DNA of 64,000 bases from Urophycis tenuis (lineage: Eukaryota; Chordata; Actinopteri; Gadiformes; Phycidae), in assembly GCA_036785325.1 (NCBI GenBank), contig JAXIVH010000191.1:235043-299042 (forward strand), written 5' to 3'. Shown piece by piece: positions 1 to 12,226 of this stretch. The notes under the pieces were generated by a model. That model was not told the DNA's origin. It was given only the letters and a program-made list of their open reading frames with translations, and did not search any database. Each line of letters begins with the position of its first letter. Within the stretch, counting starts at the first letter, position 1. The position numbers were made by a program, and so were the translations under genes.

Positions 1-1
1 C

Positions 2-152
2 GATCGAAAAGTCATGGATTTATAGTTGACTGGGAAAAGATGATCGAAAAGTCATGGATTTATAGTTGACCGGGAATGATGATCGAAAAGTCATGGATTT
101 ATAGTTGACCGGGAAAGATGATCGAAAAGTCATGGATTTATAGTTGACCGGG
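2..152. repeat. Tandem repeat, four copies of a 39-40 bp unit
   Basis: Four nearly identical units begin with GATCGAAAAGTCATGG at 2, 42, 81 and 120. Spacing is 40, 39 and 39 bp, and each unit ends in a GTTGAC(C/T)GGGA-like segment. The array is cut by the window start, so it may be longer. There are no spacers, so it is a minisatellite and not a CRISPR. Confidence 0.9.
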
Positions 153-1499
153 AGACCATCATGTGGTAGACCGGCGGTACTGCACCCCATCCCATTCATT
201 TCGGAATCAATTTCAGGTAAGCAAGCACTTTGATCTAATCTTTGAATGCTGAACTGTTATGTATGTATAGTTTACATAGTACATAGGCTAGATACTGTCA
301 TAATTCAAGCAACATTCCTTCCGATCAACAACACTGCAAGCTGTCAAAAGCAAGTTAACGGCAGGCTACATACACCCTGATTAAATAGTCAGTTATAACT
401 AACGCTTTGTTCACCGGTTGATTTTGTGGTTGCTATAACATTTAATACATTGTACACCGAAAAATTACCGGTGTTACAGTATACCACTGCAGATCCTTGC
501 CCTGCTTTAGCTGGGATCAGCGATCAAAGGGGCATGGTGTCTAATAAAACGATTATGAAAAGGCTACACAACTATCAGAAGATTCACGTTAATTCAACTT
601 GTCTGTTAGCCTGGGAATTCCCATGCTGCTTTGCGCGCGATTTCATTCTCACTGCAAAGACAGCCTGGAAACCATCGCCCTTATTTTCCCCTGAGTTAGG
701 GAACCAATCACAGAAGGGGGGGGGGCAGCAATACGATGAAGACGTCTATGCACGACACCGAAGCTTGTAGCGTGTTAATCCAACATGGCAGCGGACACAA
801 CGTTACCGTTCGATGCAGCTTTAGAAAGTGTATTAAGTAGCTTTTGTAGCAATTAATTTAATTTTAGTAGCTAATTTTTAGTAGCAATTGGCTATGAATC
901 GCGCGCAAAGCAGCATGTGAAGAACCAGACGCCATTTGATAGACATTCGTAGCGCCCAATAAACGGCTCTAGGCATTCGTAAACCACGCCTCAAATACGA
1001 GAAAATGCACACCTAGTTCCCAGACCACCATCTCATCGAGATGTGGATTTTTTTTCTTTAAATCCGCATTTTGACCAGTGCACCATCTGGGGGCAGCACT
1101 TCGATCTATGTGGGTGCAACCTGCATCATTACATGACTGACGAGTAGAATTAGGTGATTGAGGAATGCGTTGCGTTGATGGTTCTACACCACGACAGCTC
1201 TCCGTGTATGGGCTAGCAAAACACTGCTAACAGGCTAACCTCTTGGATGCGCGTTGTTCAAGTAGTACATCATTTGAGTCGTGGCCGTGTTGTAGCCTAC
1301 TTATACACAGCTTCGCAGTGTTGGCAGCGAACTAAGTCATTAGTGTTTAAATCAAAACGGTCCCACACCACACTTCGCCGTGTCCTCTTCAGGATTACTT
1401 TTGAAATACACGGAAACTCGCAGGTAACAAATGTTCATAATGTGCGGGCAGGCTTGTGCGTGCGTGCATGAGTGTGTGTGCGTTCGTTCGGGTGCGTAA
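153..1499. other. No recognisable gene
   Basis: Mixed-composition sequence. Open frames at 426-770 and 1247-1471 resemble no family I know and lack gene-like codon bias or flanking splice signals. A G-run sits at about 717-725. I see nothing functional that I can support. Confidence 0.5.
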
Positions 1500-1556
1500 G
1501 CGAGAGAGCAAGAGAGCGAGAGAGAGAGAGAGCGAGAGAGAGCGAGAGAGAGAGCG

Positions 1557-1607
<51 letters not shown>

Positions 1608-1609
1608 GA
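1500..1609. repeat. (GA)n microsatellite, interrupted
   Basis: About 110 bp of GAGAGA with occasional GAGC interruptions. The open frames through it, rich in Arg/Glu on plus or Ser/Leu on minus, are artefacts of the repeat. Confidence 0.95.
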
Positions 1610-1705
1610 ATGTCAGGGGGAAAGGAGATGTGACACAAGTGCACAGAACATACTGTATATATTAAATGAAACATTTGCCATAAAAACTCACTCACACATG
1701 CATGC

Positions 1706-1706
<1 letters not shown>

Positions 1707-1751
<45 letters not shown>
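1707..1751. repeat. (AC)n microsatellite
   Basis: Uninterrupted AC dinucleotide run just after a CATGCATGCAAC segment. Confidence 0.95.
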
Positions 1752-1755
<4 letters not shown>

Positions 1756-1984
1756 AAGGCTCTGAAACAGCTCTGCAAACAGCTTCTCCTGTCAATTTAA
1801 AACGCTTATCATTGCATTCCAAGACTGACACTATGGAACAAAAACTGCATTAGTTTAGTCGATGATAAATTAACGTCATCATTTTCATGAGGGCTTTGCG
1901 ATTTCTCTAATTTGTCATACCATGTAAGCATGACTGTTTTCATGCTTCTGCTTGTATACTGTTATATATGTTTTATTTTATATA

Positions 1985-2129
1985 TTTCATATGCTTTGGA
2001 TTGCCAGGTTGGCATTAATCAAGTTGTTGACTTCTACACAGCACTACTTAATTATTTTTATTTTATGTATTTCATATGCTTAAGCCTTTGGATTGCCAGG
2101 TTGGCATTAATCGACGTCTACACAGCACT
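1985..2129. repeat. Diverged direct duplication, two copies of about 60 bp
   Basis: The segment from TTTCATATGCTT to CTACACAGCACT occurs at about 1985-2045 and again at about 2070-2129, sharing TTGGATTGCCAGGTTGGCAT. Small indels separate the copies. It is a local duplication in non-coding DNA. Confidence 0.8.
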
Positions 2130-2614
2130 GAAAGCTGAACAAGGCACTTTAAAATGTATTATTTTTTCCTACAATTGTCTGACTGGGTCTTCATTCATTA
2201 GGTCTATGCATATATTATTGAATGTTCTTGCATTTACCCATAATTTAGAGAAAGGATGTAACTTTTGTGTAATGTCTTGGGGCTGCTCCATGTCTTTTTC
2301 AAACTGAGGGGCCAAAATTTAGAAATTACCTGAAATACCTTAAAGGCTGAAACTTTATACATACAGAGTCAACCATGTTAGGATTGTAAGGCGAATCAGC
2401 GCCTGGTTTAAAAGTTGTTTGTGGCCTGTCTTGAGCTCTCTGGTGAGCTGAGCCGCCCCACGCTTCGCCACACCATTCTGTGGTGCTGCAATTTCCTTTT
2501 TTTTGCCGTGATAAAGTCTTAAATTTTCCTTTTAGAGGACTTAAAAAGGTCTTAAAAGTCTTTAAATTTGCTGTTAAAAAATGTGCAGATACCCTGGAAT
2601 GCCCAGCCAGATAA

Positions 2615-2965
2615 GGCCCCATCTACACTAACCCGGGTAAATATAAAAACGGACATTCGCAATGAAAACGATCTCCGTCCACACTATTGTTTTCATATCG
2701 TTTACGGAATGTTTTGTCTGAGCGTCTCGAGCGCAAGCTTGCGGCATTGTAATTGCAACCGAACGTCATCGTTTCTAAAAGCCTCCGTCTACCCTGATCA
2801 CACTACAACACGAACCCGGAGTTTTCACATTCATCCACCTCAGCGACCGTTTCTGAAAAGCATCGTTTTCAGCGTCGGAATTCTCTGTTCTAATGTGGAC
2901 GGAAGGGCTAAACAGATAAATATTTATGCGTTTCTGGATTTACCCGGGTTAGTGTAGATGGGGCC
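2615..2965. mobile_element. Harbinger-like MITE with perfect TIRs and TAA target duplication
   Basis: The ends are inverted copies beginning GGCCCCATCTACACTAACCC and perfect for about 28 bp. The element is 351 bp with no coding capacity. TAA flanks it on both sides (2612-2614 and 2966-2968), matching the 3-bp TWA duplication known for PIF/Harbinger transposons. The interior is rich in ACGATCTCCGT / ATCGTTTACGG subrepeats. It would be mobilised in trans by an autonomous relative. Boundaries are seen directly; the superfamily is inferred from the target duplication. Confidence 0.85.
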
Positions 2966-3330
2966 TAAATAAATTATAGGCCTACACTGATTGTAATTAT
3001 TTGAATTGTTTGCGATGTGCAGAATCCTGCTTGATTTACTGGTTAATGTAATCTCAATTCCACATAAAGGGGGTTGGCAAAGTCTTTGACAATTAATGAC
3101 AGTAATTAAATAATTTAAAATATATATTCTGATATTTAATATTATTTAATGGCCCAGCATTTCACTGCACCCCATATAGAATATTACAGAATACTGGATT
3201 AGAATACAATGATTTTATTGTACAGCTGTGCAAACAATTCACATAACAGTAGGCTATACATAAAACAAGCAGCAGAAAATAATAGAAACTAGAAAATACA
3301 AGTCATACAACATTAAGTGCACAACTATTG

Positions 3331-3420
3331 CTCGGACAGTCTTAGGACGCAAGGTGAACTACAAACTACGAAGATGGGGGAATATCACCACTTTGAGCGA
3401 GTCACAGGGCTGATGTCAAG
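3331..3420 (+). pseudogene. Detached duplicate of a transposase segment
   Basis: These 90 bp, from CTCGGACAGT to GGGCTGATGTCAA, closely match 4001-4096 inside the transposase pseudogene just downstream, with small deletions. It may be a remnant of a second nested copy or a local duplication at the element's 5' side. Confidence 0.75.
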
Positions 3421-3533
3421 TTAAATGCTGTTTGCTGACACTGTACTCTCCCTTTTTGTTCTCCTTCCCCAGATTATTCATCGTTTATCAAGTAAGCAAT
3501 TGTCAATTTCTGAATTGGTACACCACTTCCACA

Positions 3534-5603
3534 ATGGCATCACGTTGGTCAAAGAGGCGCAAAATTAGGTCAATGCTTAAGGCCACAGAATCTGAGATAC
3601 TACAGACGTTTGAGGAGACGTTTAGTAGTTCAAATATGCAGGGCAACATGGCCAGAATAGAACATACTGAGTGCCCGAGTGTAGTAGTAGGGTCAGACTT
3701 GTCAGCCTCTAGTCACTCAGTTGTAGAGGAGCTACCCATGTCTGCCAAATACCTAGACCTAGAAATAGAAGAGGAACTACCCATTATAGGGGAAAATGAG
3801 CCGAATTCACCACTTGGTGAGAACCATGTGTCCATGGACACTGTTAATGACTATATCAGATTCGGATGATTCTGATAAAGAGGGGCCAACCCTTGAGTAT
3901 TTGTTGACTAGTTTGAGGTATTGGGCTTCTACATTTTCAGTGTCACTAGTGGCACTTTTGACTATTCTGCGTGTGTTTCACCCAAAATTGCCCAAAGATG
4001 CTCGGACAGTGCTTAGGACGCAAGGTGAAATACCAACCAAGAAGAGGGAAGGTGGAGAATATCACCACTTTGGGCTAGCCACAGGGCTGATGTCAAAACT
4101 AAAATCTTTGACCCTGCCTGTTAACACTGTGTGGATGCAGTTCAATGTAGATGGACTTCCATTGTTTAAGAGCAGTAGACTGCAGTTCTGGCCAATCCTT
4201 GCCACGGTTAATGTGGATCACACCAGATCGCCATTTCTTGTGGGCCTCTTTTGCGGGCATAGTAAGCCAAAAAAGTGTGTTCGAGTTTTTGGGGCCATTC
4301 ATAGCGGACCTGAAAGAGATTTTAGAGAAAGGTATCTGGCACAATGGGCAGCAGATACTGGTTAAAGTGAGCTCGTTTGTGTGTGATGCCCCTGCCCGAG
4401 CATTTCTAAAAAACATAAAGGGCCACAACGGTTATTCTGGCTGTGACAAATGTGTGCAAGTGGGTGAATGGGAAGGCAAAATAGTCTTTCCAGAAGTTAA
4501 CGCAAAATTGAGAACTGATGAAGACTTCAACTCAATGGTTGATGAGGACCACCATTTACAACAAACTCTATCTCCCCTAGCTTCGGTGGTGAAAATGGTT
4601 TCATTGTTTCCCTCAGACTACATGCATTCATGTTGTCTTGGAGTAACGAGGAAACTATTGTATATTTGGATGAGAGGCAAGTCACTGACGACTAGGTTGG
4701 GTAGCAACACCATTAGAGAAATCTCTGATAAACTGAACCAACTAAGTCCCTACACCCCAACTGAGTTCAGTCGCAAACCCAGGGCCCTCTCAGAGATTGA
4801 TAGGTGGAAGGCGACTGAACTACGGTACTTTATGCTCTATGCTGGCCCTGTAGTTCTTAACAACACCATTCCCATTGAGATGTACAACAACTTTTTGTTG
4901 TTTTCTGTGGCTATGCACCTCCTTTTGACACCAGGAACAGCTGATAATATGATAGACTGTGCTAATGAATTGCTGGTTTCATTTGTCAATCACTTTGGGC
5001 ACCTGTACGGGAAATCTGAAATCACGTATAATGTCCATCAGTTGACACACCTGGCAGCAGAATACAAGATGTTTGGTCCCCTAGACAACATTGCTGGCTT
5101 TCCTTATGAAAATTACTTAGGTCACTTAAAGAGCCTATTACGCAAGCCTCACTTGCCTTTGCAGCAAATTGTGAAGAGGCTTTCAGAGATACCCACAGAA
5201 TATTAGACCCAAACCAGAACAGCACAAACAAGTACATGCACCCTCACCATGATGGTCCAGTGGTGCCTCACTTAGGCCATGGAGATCAGTACCGTAAGGT
5301 TGTCACTGAAAAGTATACCTTAACAACCAAGTTTGGGAACAATTGCATACAAATACTTCATGACATTGGAATTGTTGAAAACATTATCAGGGTAGCTTGT
5401 GAGACTTTTGTAATTTTCAGAACGTTTACAAAGAAGGACTCTTATTACCAGTATCCCTTCCCATCCTCAAACACTGGGATATATACAGTATGGGGGTTGA
5501 GCGATACCGTCAGTGTGGTGAAGCTTCAGCTCATTAATAAAAAATATATTCTTTACCCTAATAAAACACAATTCATCGCCATTCCCATGATTCATTACCA
5601 TTA
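3534..5603 (+). pseudogene. tnp2-like (CACTA/EnSpm-type) transposase, frameshifted
   Basis: One protein can be followed through successive reading frames: 3534-3866, about 3860-4300, about 4290-5200 and about 5200-5603. At least three frameshifts separate them, so this copy is dead as a single ORF. Recognisable blocks are SDYMHSCCLGV at about 4612, resembling the MH..DLGV block of tnp2 transposases, FLLFSVAMHLLL, GKSEITYNVHQLTHL, and FPYENYLGHLKSLLRK near 5100. The C-terminal part (5236-5603) ends in an IPMIH-like motif seen in animal proteins of this type. These domains occur in animal EnSpm-like elements and domesticated relatives. Family assignment comes from recalled motif similarity only. 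A cut-and-paste transposase function is inferred for the ancestor. Confidence 0.6.
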
Positions 5604-5707
5604 AATATCTAAAAATGTAGAAATCAGTTCATGTAATCAGTTCAAGTAATCAGTTCATGTAATCAGTTCATGTTGGTCCAACTATTTTTATTTGAAAACA
5701 GCACACC

Positions 5708-6092
5708 ATGAGCAACTGGTACGTTGTTCAGTTTGGCAGTGGTGGTACGGAAATTGTTCCGAGTACCTGGGTAAGTGGGGAAAATGTGTATTGGCCCCCA
5801 CACCCTCCCAAGGACTCGGGCAAGATCCACAGTGCGATCAGGAGGAGAGATGAGCGGGGGAAGGAGTGGACGGCGTATCCTGCTCGGGTCCTCGTGAGTC
5901 GTGGTGGGTGTTCTCAAATTAGCATCAGAACATGCCTCCATCTGCCAACATTTCTCTGTACCTGACTGCTATTCTGTTTGTAGAAACTTTTGTGGAGGCA
6001 CAGAGGTCCCTGGAGAGATATATCCAGCATGGCTGTGATACCACGGACATGGACTCAGATGGGGAGAGTCTGAAAAGAAAAAAAAGGCAATA
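5708..6092 (+). pseudogene. Possible companion protein N-terminus resembling DUF4806 proteins
   Basis: A start at 5708 opens a 66-aa stretch containing YVVQFGSGGTEIVPSTWV and VYWPPHPPKDSGKI. This pattern matches the N-terminus of animal proteins that often carry a DUF4806 domain and lie next to tnp2-like transposases. A GTGAGT donor follows near 5893. A second exon-like piece (about 5984-6092) follows a TTTGTAG acceptor and encodes an acidic then basic tail (DTTDMDSDGESLKRKKR). The splice phase does not join cleanly and the C-terminal domain is not found, so I treat it as a decayed gene of the same mobile element. Confidence 0.4.
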
Positions 6093-6426
6093 ATCAACAT
6101 CTTATTTCCATAGTTCCATACAATTCCACATACAACAAACTATTGTTTCAACAATTTATTCCTGACCTGTGTGCCAATTAATATATTCCTACTGTACATC
6201 ATTTGTTTAGTAATGTCATATGAACTTTCTAATGACTTTAATTATAGTTTGTTCATGTTCACTTTTAGACCTAATCCAATTTACCGAGGTGACTCCGAAC
6301 CTGAGCCACCTCGGAAATTCGCCAAAGCCCCCAAAGTTTTATTTCCAGGTATAGTGAACCACATTGGTGTGTGTCTGTGTGTGCGCGTGTGTGTGTGTGA
6401 GACAGAGTAAGCTTTTGCAGGTAGTT

Positions 6427-6685
6427 TAATTCTGCACATCTGCCCCAAACAACAGCTTCCAGCTCCCAAACAACTGCTCCCCAGGCGACCTTTCCTCCAC
6501 CCACATACCAACCTCCTCCAACCCAAACCCCCACCTACCACACCCTCCAACTCCCAAATTCCCCTTTCAAAAATCTGCTCAGCCTGAATCTCGATTGTGA
6601 GGACATCCCTCCTCCACTGCCTCCTTCCCTGCCTTCCCTGCCTTCTCCTGGACAGGATCAGGGGACATTTACAGAGGGTGTGTTT
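6427..6685 (+). pseudogene. Proline/threonine-rich exon-like block
   Basis: An open frame with Pro-, Thr- and Ser-rich sequence (QATFPPPTYQPPPTQTPTY and PPPLPPSLPSLPSPG) follows a TTTTGCAG acceptor-like site. It may be a middle exon of the DUF4806-like gene before it. An LINE copy interrupts the locus shortly downstream. Function and exon limits are uncertain. Confidence 0.3.
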
Positions 6686-6944
6686 TAAAAATGCATATTT
6701 ATGTAAATTCAAACTTTCAAAATCAAATATCAAACCTATATTCTGTATTTCTTCATATTTGTAACAGATTCAAGAGACACTGCCAGGCAGGCACTGAAAG
6801 GCAAGTGTAAAAATGTTATGCCTTGAGATTGTGTAATGGTTAGGCTACCATTTTTAAGAAATGCATAATATCAAATGAATTTAATTTATGAGGGAATTTG
6901 TGCTCCTGACAGTTGCTTTAAAATTGTAACTTACAATTGAAGAT

Positions 6945-9810
6945 TCAAGACGACAAGACGGTGAGAGAGAGACGTGGGAGAGGATGCTGGCGTTGTTTGT
7001 TCGCCGCTTCTCCACCCGTTTCACCCGTTTCTCCACCCGTTTCCCCGCTTTGAGCCCTGTTATCCTGGATCCTTTTCTACCGGTGGGATAGCTAGGTGGC
7101 GAGGAACCTACCTGCTACAGACGACTTCCAGCTGTCAGCCTTGTCCCACCTGGAAAAGGGCTCTTGTTGCTCTCTTGGATCCAACCATCATTTCGCCCTG
7201 ACGGACAATTTTTGGACAATTGACGGACGATTTTCCTCACTCCCACCATAGTCCCAGCATTTGGTGCTGGCGCTATCTGCCGGCTAGGCAGCACTTGGTC
7301 AGCATGGTGCTCAGCTATACCAGCTCGCAACTCCGCCGACTAAACCCTGCAACCACTCCTGGACTTGACATCCCCATCATCAACGAACTTGGACTCCTTC
7401 GCCGCCGTCGTTACATTCACAGAGGCTCCGGTCGGAAATTCATCTTCCATAACACGACAAGCTGCCCTGCTACAAACATCCCGTCTCTCTGGTCACCTGT
7501 CGCACGTCTGACGCGTCATCGGAGCGCCGTCGCCATGGCTACCATCAACACGGGAAACACCGCGAGATCCATACACCCCAGCATGGGAAACACCGCGAGA
7601 TCCCCGCACTCCTGGCTGGATGGATTTCACGAAATGGATCGTGAAATGGGCTCCAGTCTGCGCGGGGTGGATTTCAATGTTCTACGACCTGTACTGAGAT
7701 TCACCCCTCAGTCATTGGTCAAATTCGAACTTTTTAACACTCAATCCATCAACAATAAATCCACCCTGATTGAAGAACATATCAGGGATAAAGGACTCGA
7801 CTTCATGTGTTTAACAGAAACCTGGCATCAGCCAGAGGTTTACTCTGCCCTAAATGAAGCTTGTCCTCCAGGTTACAGTTACTTGGAGGCAGCTCGCAGC
7901 ACTGGCCGCGGTGGTGGCCTTGCTGTCATTCATCGACAGGACCTGGAGTTGTCCCCCATCCCACTGCCTACAATATCCTCCTGTGAGTGTCTTGCATTTA
8001 AATGTAAGCCCCCTTTTCCCATGACTGTTCTCCTCATCTACCGACCCCCAAAACTCAACTCTGCTTTCATCCCGGAAATGACTGATCTCCTCATAACACT
8101 CTGTTCTACCTCTGCCACTATCATAATCCTGGGAGATATAAATATTCATGTCGACACCCCCTCATGCCACTTCGCTGCTGATTTCCTCCAGTTACTGGAC
8201 TCCCTCAATCTACAACAACATGTTGATGTCCCCACACATTCCAGGGGACACACACTCGATCTGGTCATCTCTAACTCCGCCCCCATCAGAAACCTACAGG
8301 TTTACGATCTTGGTGTTTCTGACCACAAGGTTGTATCAATGGAGTTGCCCTTTCCTTCCCCCCACTCCAAACCCAAGCGGCAGATCCATTTCAGGAACCT
8401 GAAAAACATCAATGCGGATGCCCTGGCCCTGGACCTTCGACTTCTCACCTCTGGCTCTACTGACTTCCTCTCCGTAACTGACTCAGTGGATTTTTACAAT
8501 CAGTCCCTGAGTAATCTCCTGGACCTCCATGCCCCCTTAACATCGAGATCAGTTTCATTTTCGCGCTCGGCACCCTGGTACACCTGCGAGCTGCGGAAGA
8601 TGAAGACGGCTGGGCGTGTCCTTGAGCGGCGGCTCAAGGCCTCTGGACTGTCTGTCCACAAACAAGCATACAGGGAACACAGGAGGGCATATGCAGAAGC
8701 TCTGAGAGATGCACGGTCCAGGTTTTACTCTACCATCATCAACAACAGCACTGGTAACTCCAAACAACTCTTTTCTACAATAAACCACCTTCTCAAACCC
8801 CCTGCACCCTCCCATTCTGAGGCCACCGAGGAGAGGTGCAACATGCATATCAGTTTCTTCAAACAAAAAGTTGAGAACATCCGCTCGCTCCTCTCCACCA
8901 CTGCTGCCCTGCCTCCCCCTACTGCCGACTCACCGTTTGTGATTGTCCAGCCCCTCCGCACCTTCTATGATGTCACGCAGGAAGAGGTGGAGGACATCAT
9001 CAAAAAAATGAAGACATCCACCTGTGCCTTGGACCCTTTCCCCTCAGCCCTGCTGAAGGCCAACATCTCTGCTATCTCTCCACTCATCACCAAGATCATA
9101 AACCAGTCCCTCCTGGTCGGCCATATTCCATCTGCGTTAAAAACTGCTGTCATCATACCATTACTGAAAAACCCAGTCTGGATCCAGAAGTCCTCTCCAA
9201 CTACAGGCCCATCTCCAATCTTCCATTCCTATCAAAGGTTCTGGAAAAAACAGTTGCAGCCCAACTTCAGGATCACCTCAAACACAACAACCTCTTTGAG
9301 AAGTTTCAGTCTGGTTTTCGCCCCGGCCATAGCACTGAAACAGCCCTGGTCAGGGTCACAAATGACCTCCTGATGTCAGCAGACACTGGTTCCCCATCTC
9401 TCCTCATCCTCTTGGACCTAACAGCTGCCTTCGATACGGTTGACCACAGCATCCTCCTCCACCGCCTAAAATACACCATTGGACTCTCAGAAACTGTACA
9501 CCACTGGTTCACTTCATATCTGACCAACAGAACCGAGCATGTTGCCCTCGGTAAAGCTAAGTCACTCACCCATAACGTCACCTGCGGTGTCCCTCAGGGC
9601 TCAGTGCTGGCCCCCACCCTTTTCTCCCTCTACCTGCTCCCCCTGGGCAATGTCATCAGCAAGCATGGGATATCCTACCATTGCTATGCTGATGACACAC
9701 AATTATACTTAAGGACAACCCCCACTTCCTCTGCTCCCCTGCCAACGTCCACCCTGACCACCTGCCTGGAGGAGATAGAGGCGTGGATGAAGCTCAATTT
9801 CCTGGATTGA
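6945..9810 (+). mobile_element. L2-type LINE, 3'-truncated and frameshifted
   Basis: A non-LTR retrotransposon in sense orientation. A C-rich leader with repeated TTCTCCACCCGTTT precedes a long frame at 7220-9373, starting with the LRRRRYIHRGSGRKF block typical of fish L2 ORF2. The apurinic endonuclease region spans about 7730-8340 (FNTQSINNK, CLTETW, GDINIH, SDHKVV). Reverse transcriptase begins near 8990. One frameshift near 9170 moves the reading into the frame that holds LLDLTAAFDTVDHS, GVPQGSVLAPTLFSLYL and the catalytic YADDTQLYL (to 9810). The sequence stops right after EIEAWMKLNFLD and switches to an unrelated repeat, so the 3' third is missing. It cannot be active. Confidence 0.9.
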
Positions 9811-10232
9811 AAAAGCATTGAAATCACATTGATATTGTTTCAATATCTCCGATATTGAAAAACCATTGATTTCTTGTCGATCTTTGGTTGCAATTTCAAC
9901 ATTGTTTCAATATTAACTGAGGGTGCAAAAATGATGTAGAAACAACATCGGAGTCCGACATTGATTCAACGACTTTAACGTTGACAATGCAATGTTGATT
10001 CTACGTAGTTTCAATGCCCGTCTGCTATCTGGGTAACAAATACATGTTAATGTAGGCTACCTACTGCTATACTGTACATTCTTGTACTATATATATTTTT
10101 TACAACATATTCATTCACTGTATATACCCTGTTGATATGTACATACTCTTGCACTTTACTACTCTGCACTTCTGTTACTACCTGTTACTTTGTTCAATGA
10201 CAATAAAGTTGAATCTATCTATCTTTATAATG
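9811..10232 (+). repeat. TTGAAA-rich repeat plus LINE-like 3' tail
   Basis: 9811-10030 consists of degenerate short repeats (CATTGAAATCACATTGATATTG and relatives), a type common in fish interspersed repeats. 10040-10232 ends with CACTTCTGTTACTACC, then ACAATAAAGTTGAATCTATC followed by ATCT units, which resembles the 3' end of a non-LTR retrotransposon. The junction with the L2 copy at 9810 marks a later insertion or deletion. Confidence 0.55.
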
Positions 10233-11217
10233 TCTATGTGGTAAAGGAATTAATTTGAGCCGGAACACGCCGGAACGTGTTCCGCCACCCGACGTTGGAT
10301 CTGGAACCTTTTTATTGGATCCGCCACCTCCCGTGTCACTGAAAATAAATCGCCAAAATGAAAAAATAAATAGATGACTGTTTGTGCAGTGTTCAATGTT
10401 GTTATATGTCTTGTTAATCTTTATTCCCCATTGACGTTCCTCAAAAATCTTGTATTCGAATATTTGCATTCTCGATGTGTTTCAATTTTCAGGGTGGGGG
10501 GGGGGGGGGGGGGAGACGAGAGGTGTGACACATGCGCTTGTACTGCCTGGTTGGATTACAGTAAGCGTCGTGTCAATCATGTTTAAAAAAAAAAAGACAA
10601 CAAAGTTTACTTAACTTTTTCAAAGTCAGCGGCCAGTCAGATCCACAACAAGCAAAAATAGTTTCCGCAAATCTCGAATGTGAAGACCACGGTGGACAGA
10701 GCAGTAGTACGCCTACCATTGATGCTGCTAATGCACCTGTCGTTAGCGGGGATGACGACTCACACGGGGACAGGAGATGAAGAGATGGTGATGGCGATGA
10801 AGCAGGTGGTGTCGGGGACACACGCAATGGGTAAATATCGACGGACGCCCAGTTTACACAGAAAAAAAAGGTTATCCATGGCTGTACTGAAATCGCAACC
10901 TAATTCCCTCAAGCCTGTTGATGTTTTGTTTGTCTCAGTCAGTGAGTTTCCTTTCCGTTAATATAACAGACAAATATAATTGCTGCTTGTGAAAATATTG
11001 TTGGTGTTTTTATTTTTTTAACATTTACATACACATGCAGTGTTACATCTTTCTAAAAAAAAAAAAAAAACATTGGCCTGATGTACAAACATCGTTATTT
11101 AGGTTTTTTGTCAGACAAGCTACGGAGGCAGTGTATTTTTTTGTTGTTCAAATACCTCAAACCTCGTACTGCGCCGCCAAATTCACCCCCCCCCCTCTGC
11201 GTTCCAGGACCTCCCAC

Positions 11218-11383
11218 TTTACAAATGAAGCACTGACTCCATCCATGTTTTTTACAGACACTACAAAATCCACATTCAACAATGAAAAAGAGAATGCTAT
11301 CCTTGAGGACTCCCCTGGCACCTGCTTCTCTTAAAATGGAAGGAGATGGTGAGCCCTACATCATGGAGAACATGAACCCCCCC
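11218..11383 (+). repeat. Exon-like block, copy A of a duplication
   Basis: The block begins ACAAATGAAGCACTGACTCC, has a TTTTTTACAG acceptor-like site, and reads as DTTKSTFNNEKENAILEDSPG in one frame, followed by stops. Copy B at 12059-12226 is about 85-90% identical by eye. It may be exons of a decayed mobile-element gene. A homopolymer C run at 11378-11388 follows. Confidence 0.6.
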
Positions 11384-12058
11384 CCCCCACTGCGGCCAAG
11401 CCACCATCATCTAACCCTTGCCACCGTTGCAGAGTTAGACTGCCCAAGTTGGCGGTGGCCAAGGAGGATGACAGCTAGGAAGCCTGGATCACGGCGGCAC
11501 ATTCCGACATGTCCCTCCTTACACGGGCTGTGGCTGCTGCCGCAAGCCAGGAGAGGGCTGGGCAGAAGCAGCAGGTTCCCTACCAGCGGGGCCGGGTCAT
11601 CCTACCAAGGATCGACCCCCGGCGCCCCTGGTAGGCCCTGGCCTCCGTCCCGGTCATCCCTCCCATCATTGTAAGGCAGCACACAAGCATCAGCCACATA
11701 TTGAAATTCCTCAGAGACTTCACATCAACTCATGACTAAAAGCCACTGTTTGTTCTGGGTGTGCAGGTGGTTCTGGCTCTTTCTCCACCATCTCAAAGAG
11801 CCTGAACCAAGGGCTGACCGATGTACACCGATGGGACATCAGTGAACAAACACCTTTACTGATCATTACAGGTAAGCAAATATAAAAAGTTGGAAGTCAG
11901 AAGATTAAAAACACATTGTCGCCTTTGGTGTCCAACTACAGTCTTTTCAAATGTTCTCTTTTTGAGCAGTGATCACCGCAGTTTGAATACATTGTGCTGT
12001 TTCAATCTTGGAATCGCAATTTATACTCAGTTGAAATCATGTATATTTTAGACATCCA

Positions 12059-12226
12059 CTCTACAAATGAAGCACTGACTCCATCCATGTTTTTTTACAG
12101 ACACTACAGAATCCAACAGCGACAATGAGCAACAAGAGAATGCTCTCCTTAAGGACTCCCCTGGCTCCTGCTTCCGTGAAAATGGAAGGACACGGAGAGC
12201 CCTATATCATGGAGACCATTTCCAGA
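12059..12226 (+). repeat. Exon-like block, copy B of a duplication
   Basis: Second copy of the 11218-11383 block. It retains the ACAG acceptor and reads DTTESNSDNEQQENALLKD in frame. Downstream (to about 12489) a sequence with VKLPKLPVTAEEDKEEAWIT parallels VRLPKLAVAKEDD near 11430, so the duplication extends beyond the best-conserved part. I do not recognise the protein. AATAAA occurs at about 12983 and 13014, compatible with a transcript end. Confidence 0.55.

Noticed and set aside
2..152. CRISPR-like repeat array
   Set aside because: Units are directly adjacent with no unique spacers, and the context is vertebrate. It is a minisatellite.
10255..10860. Possible BED-finger or hAT element start (FKKKK text after a GGAACGTGTTCC palindrome)
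   Set aside because: The palindrome and basic peptide are suggestive, but no matching terminal repeat or transposase motif was found.
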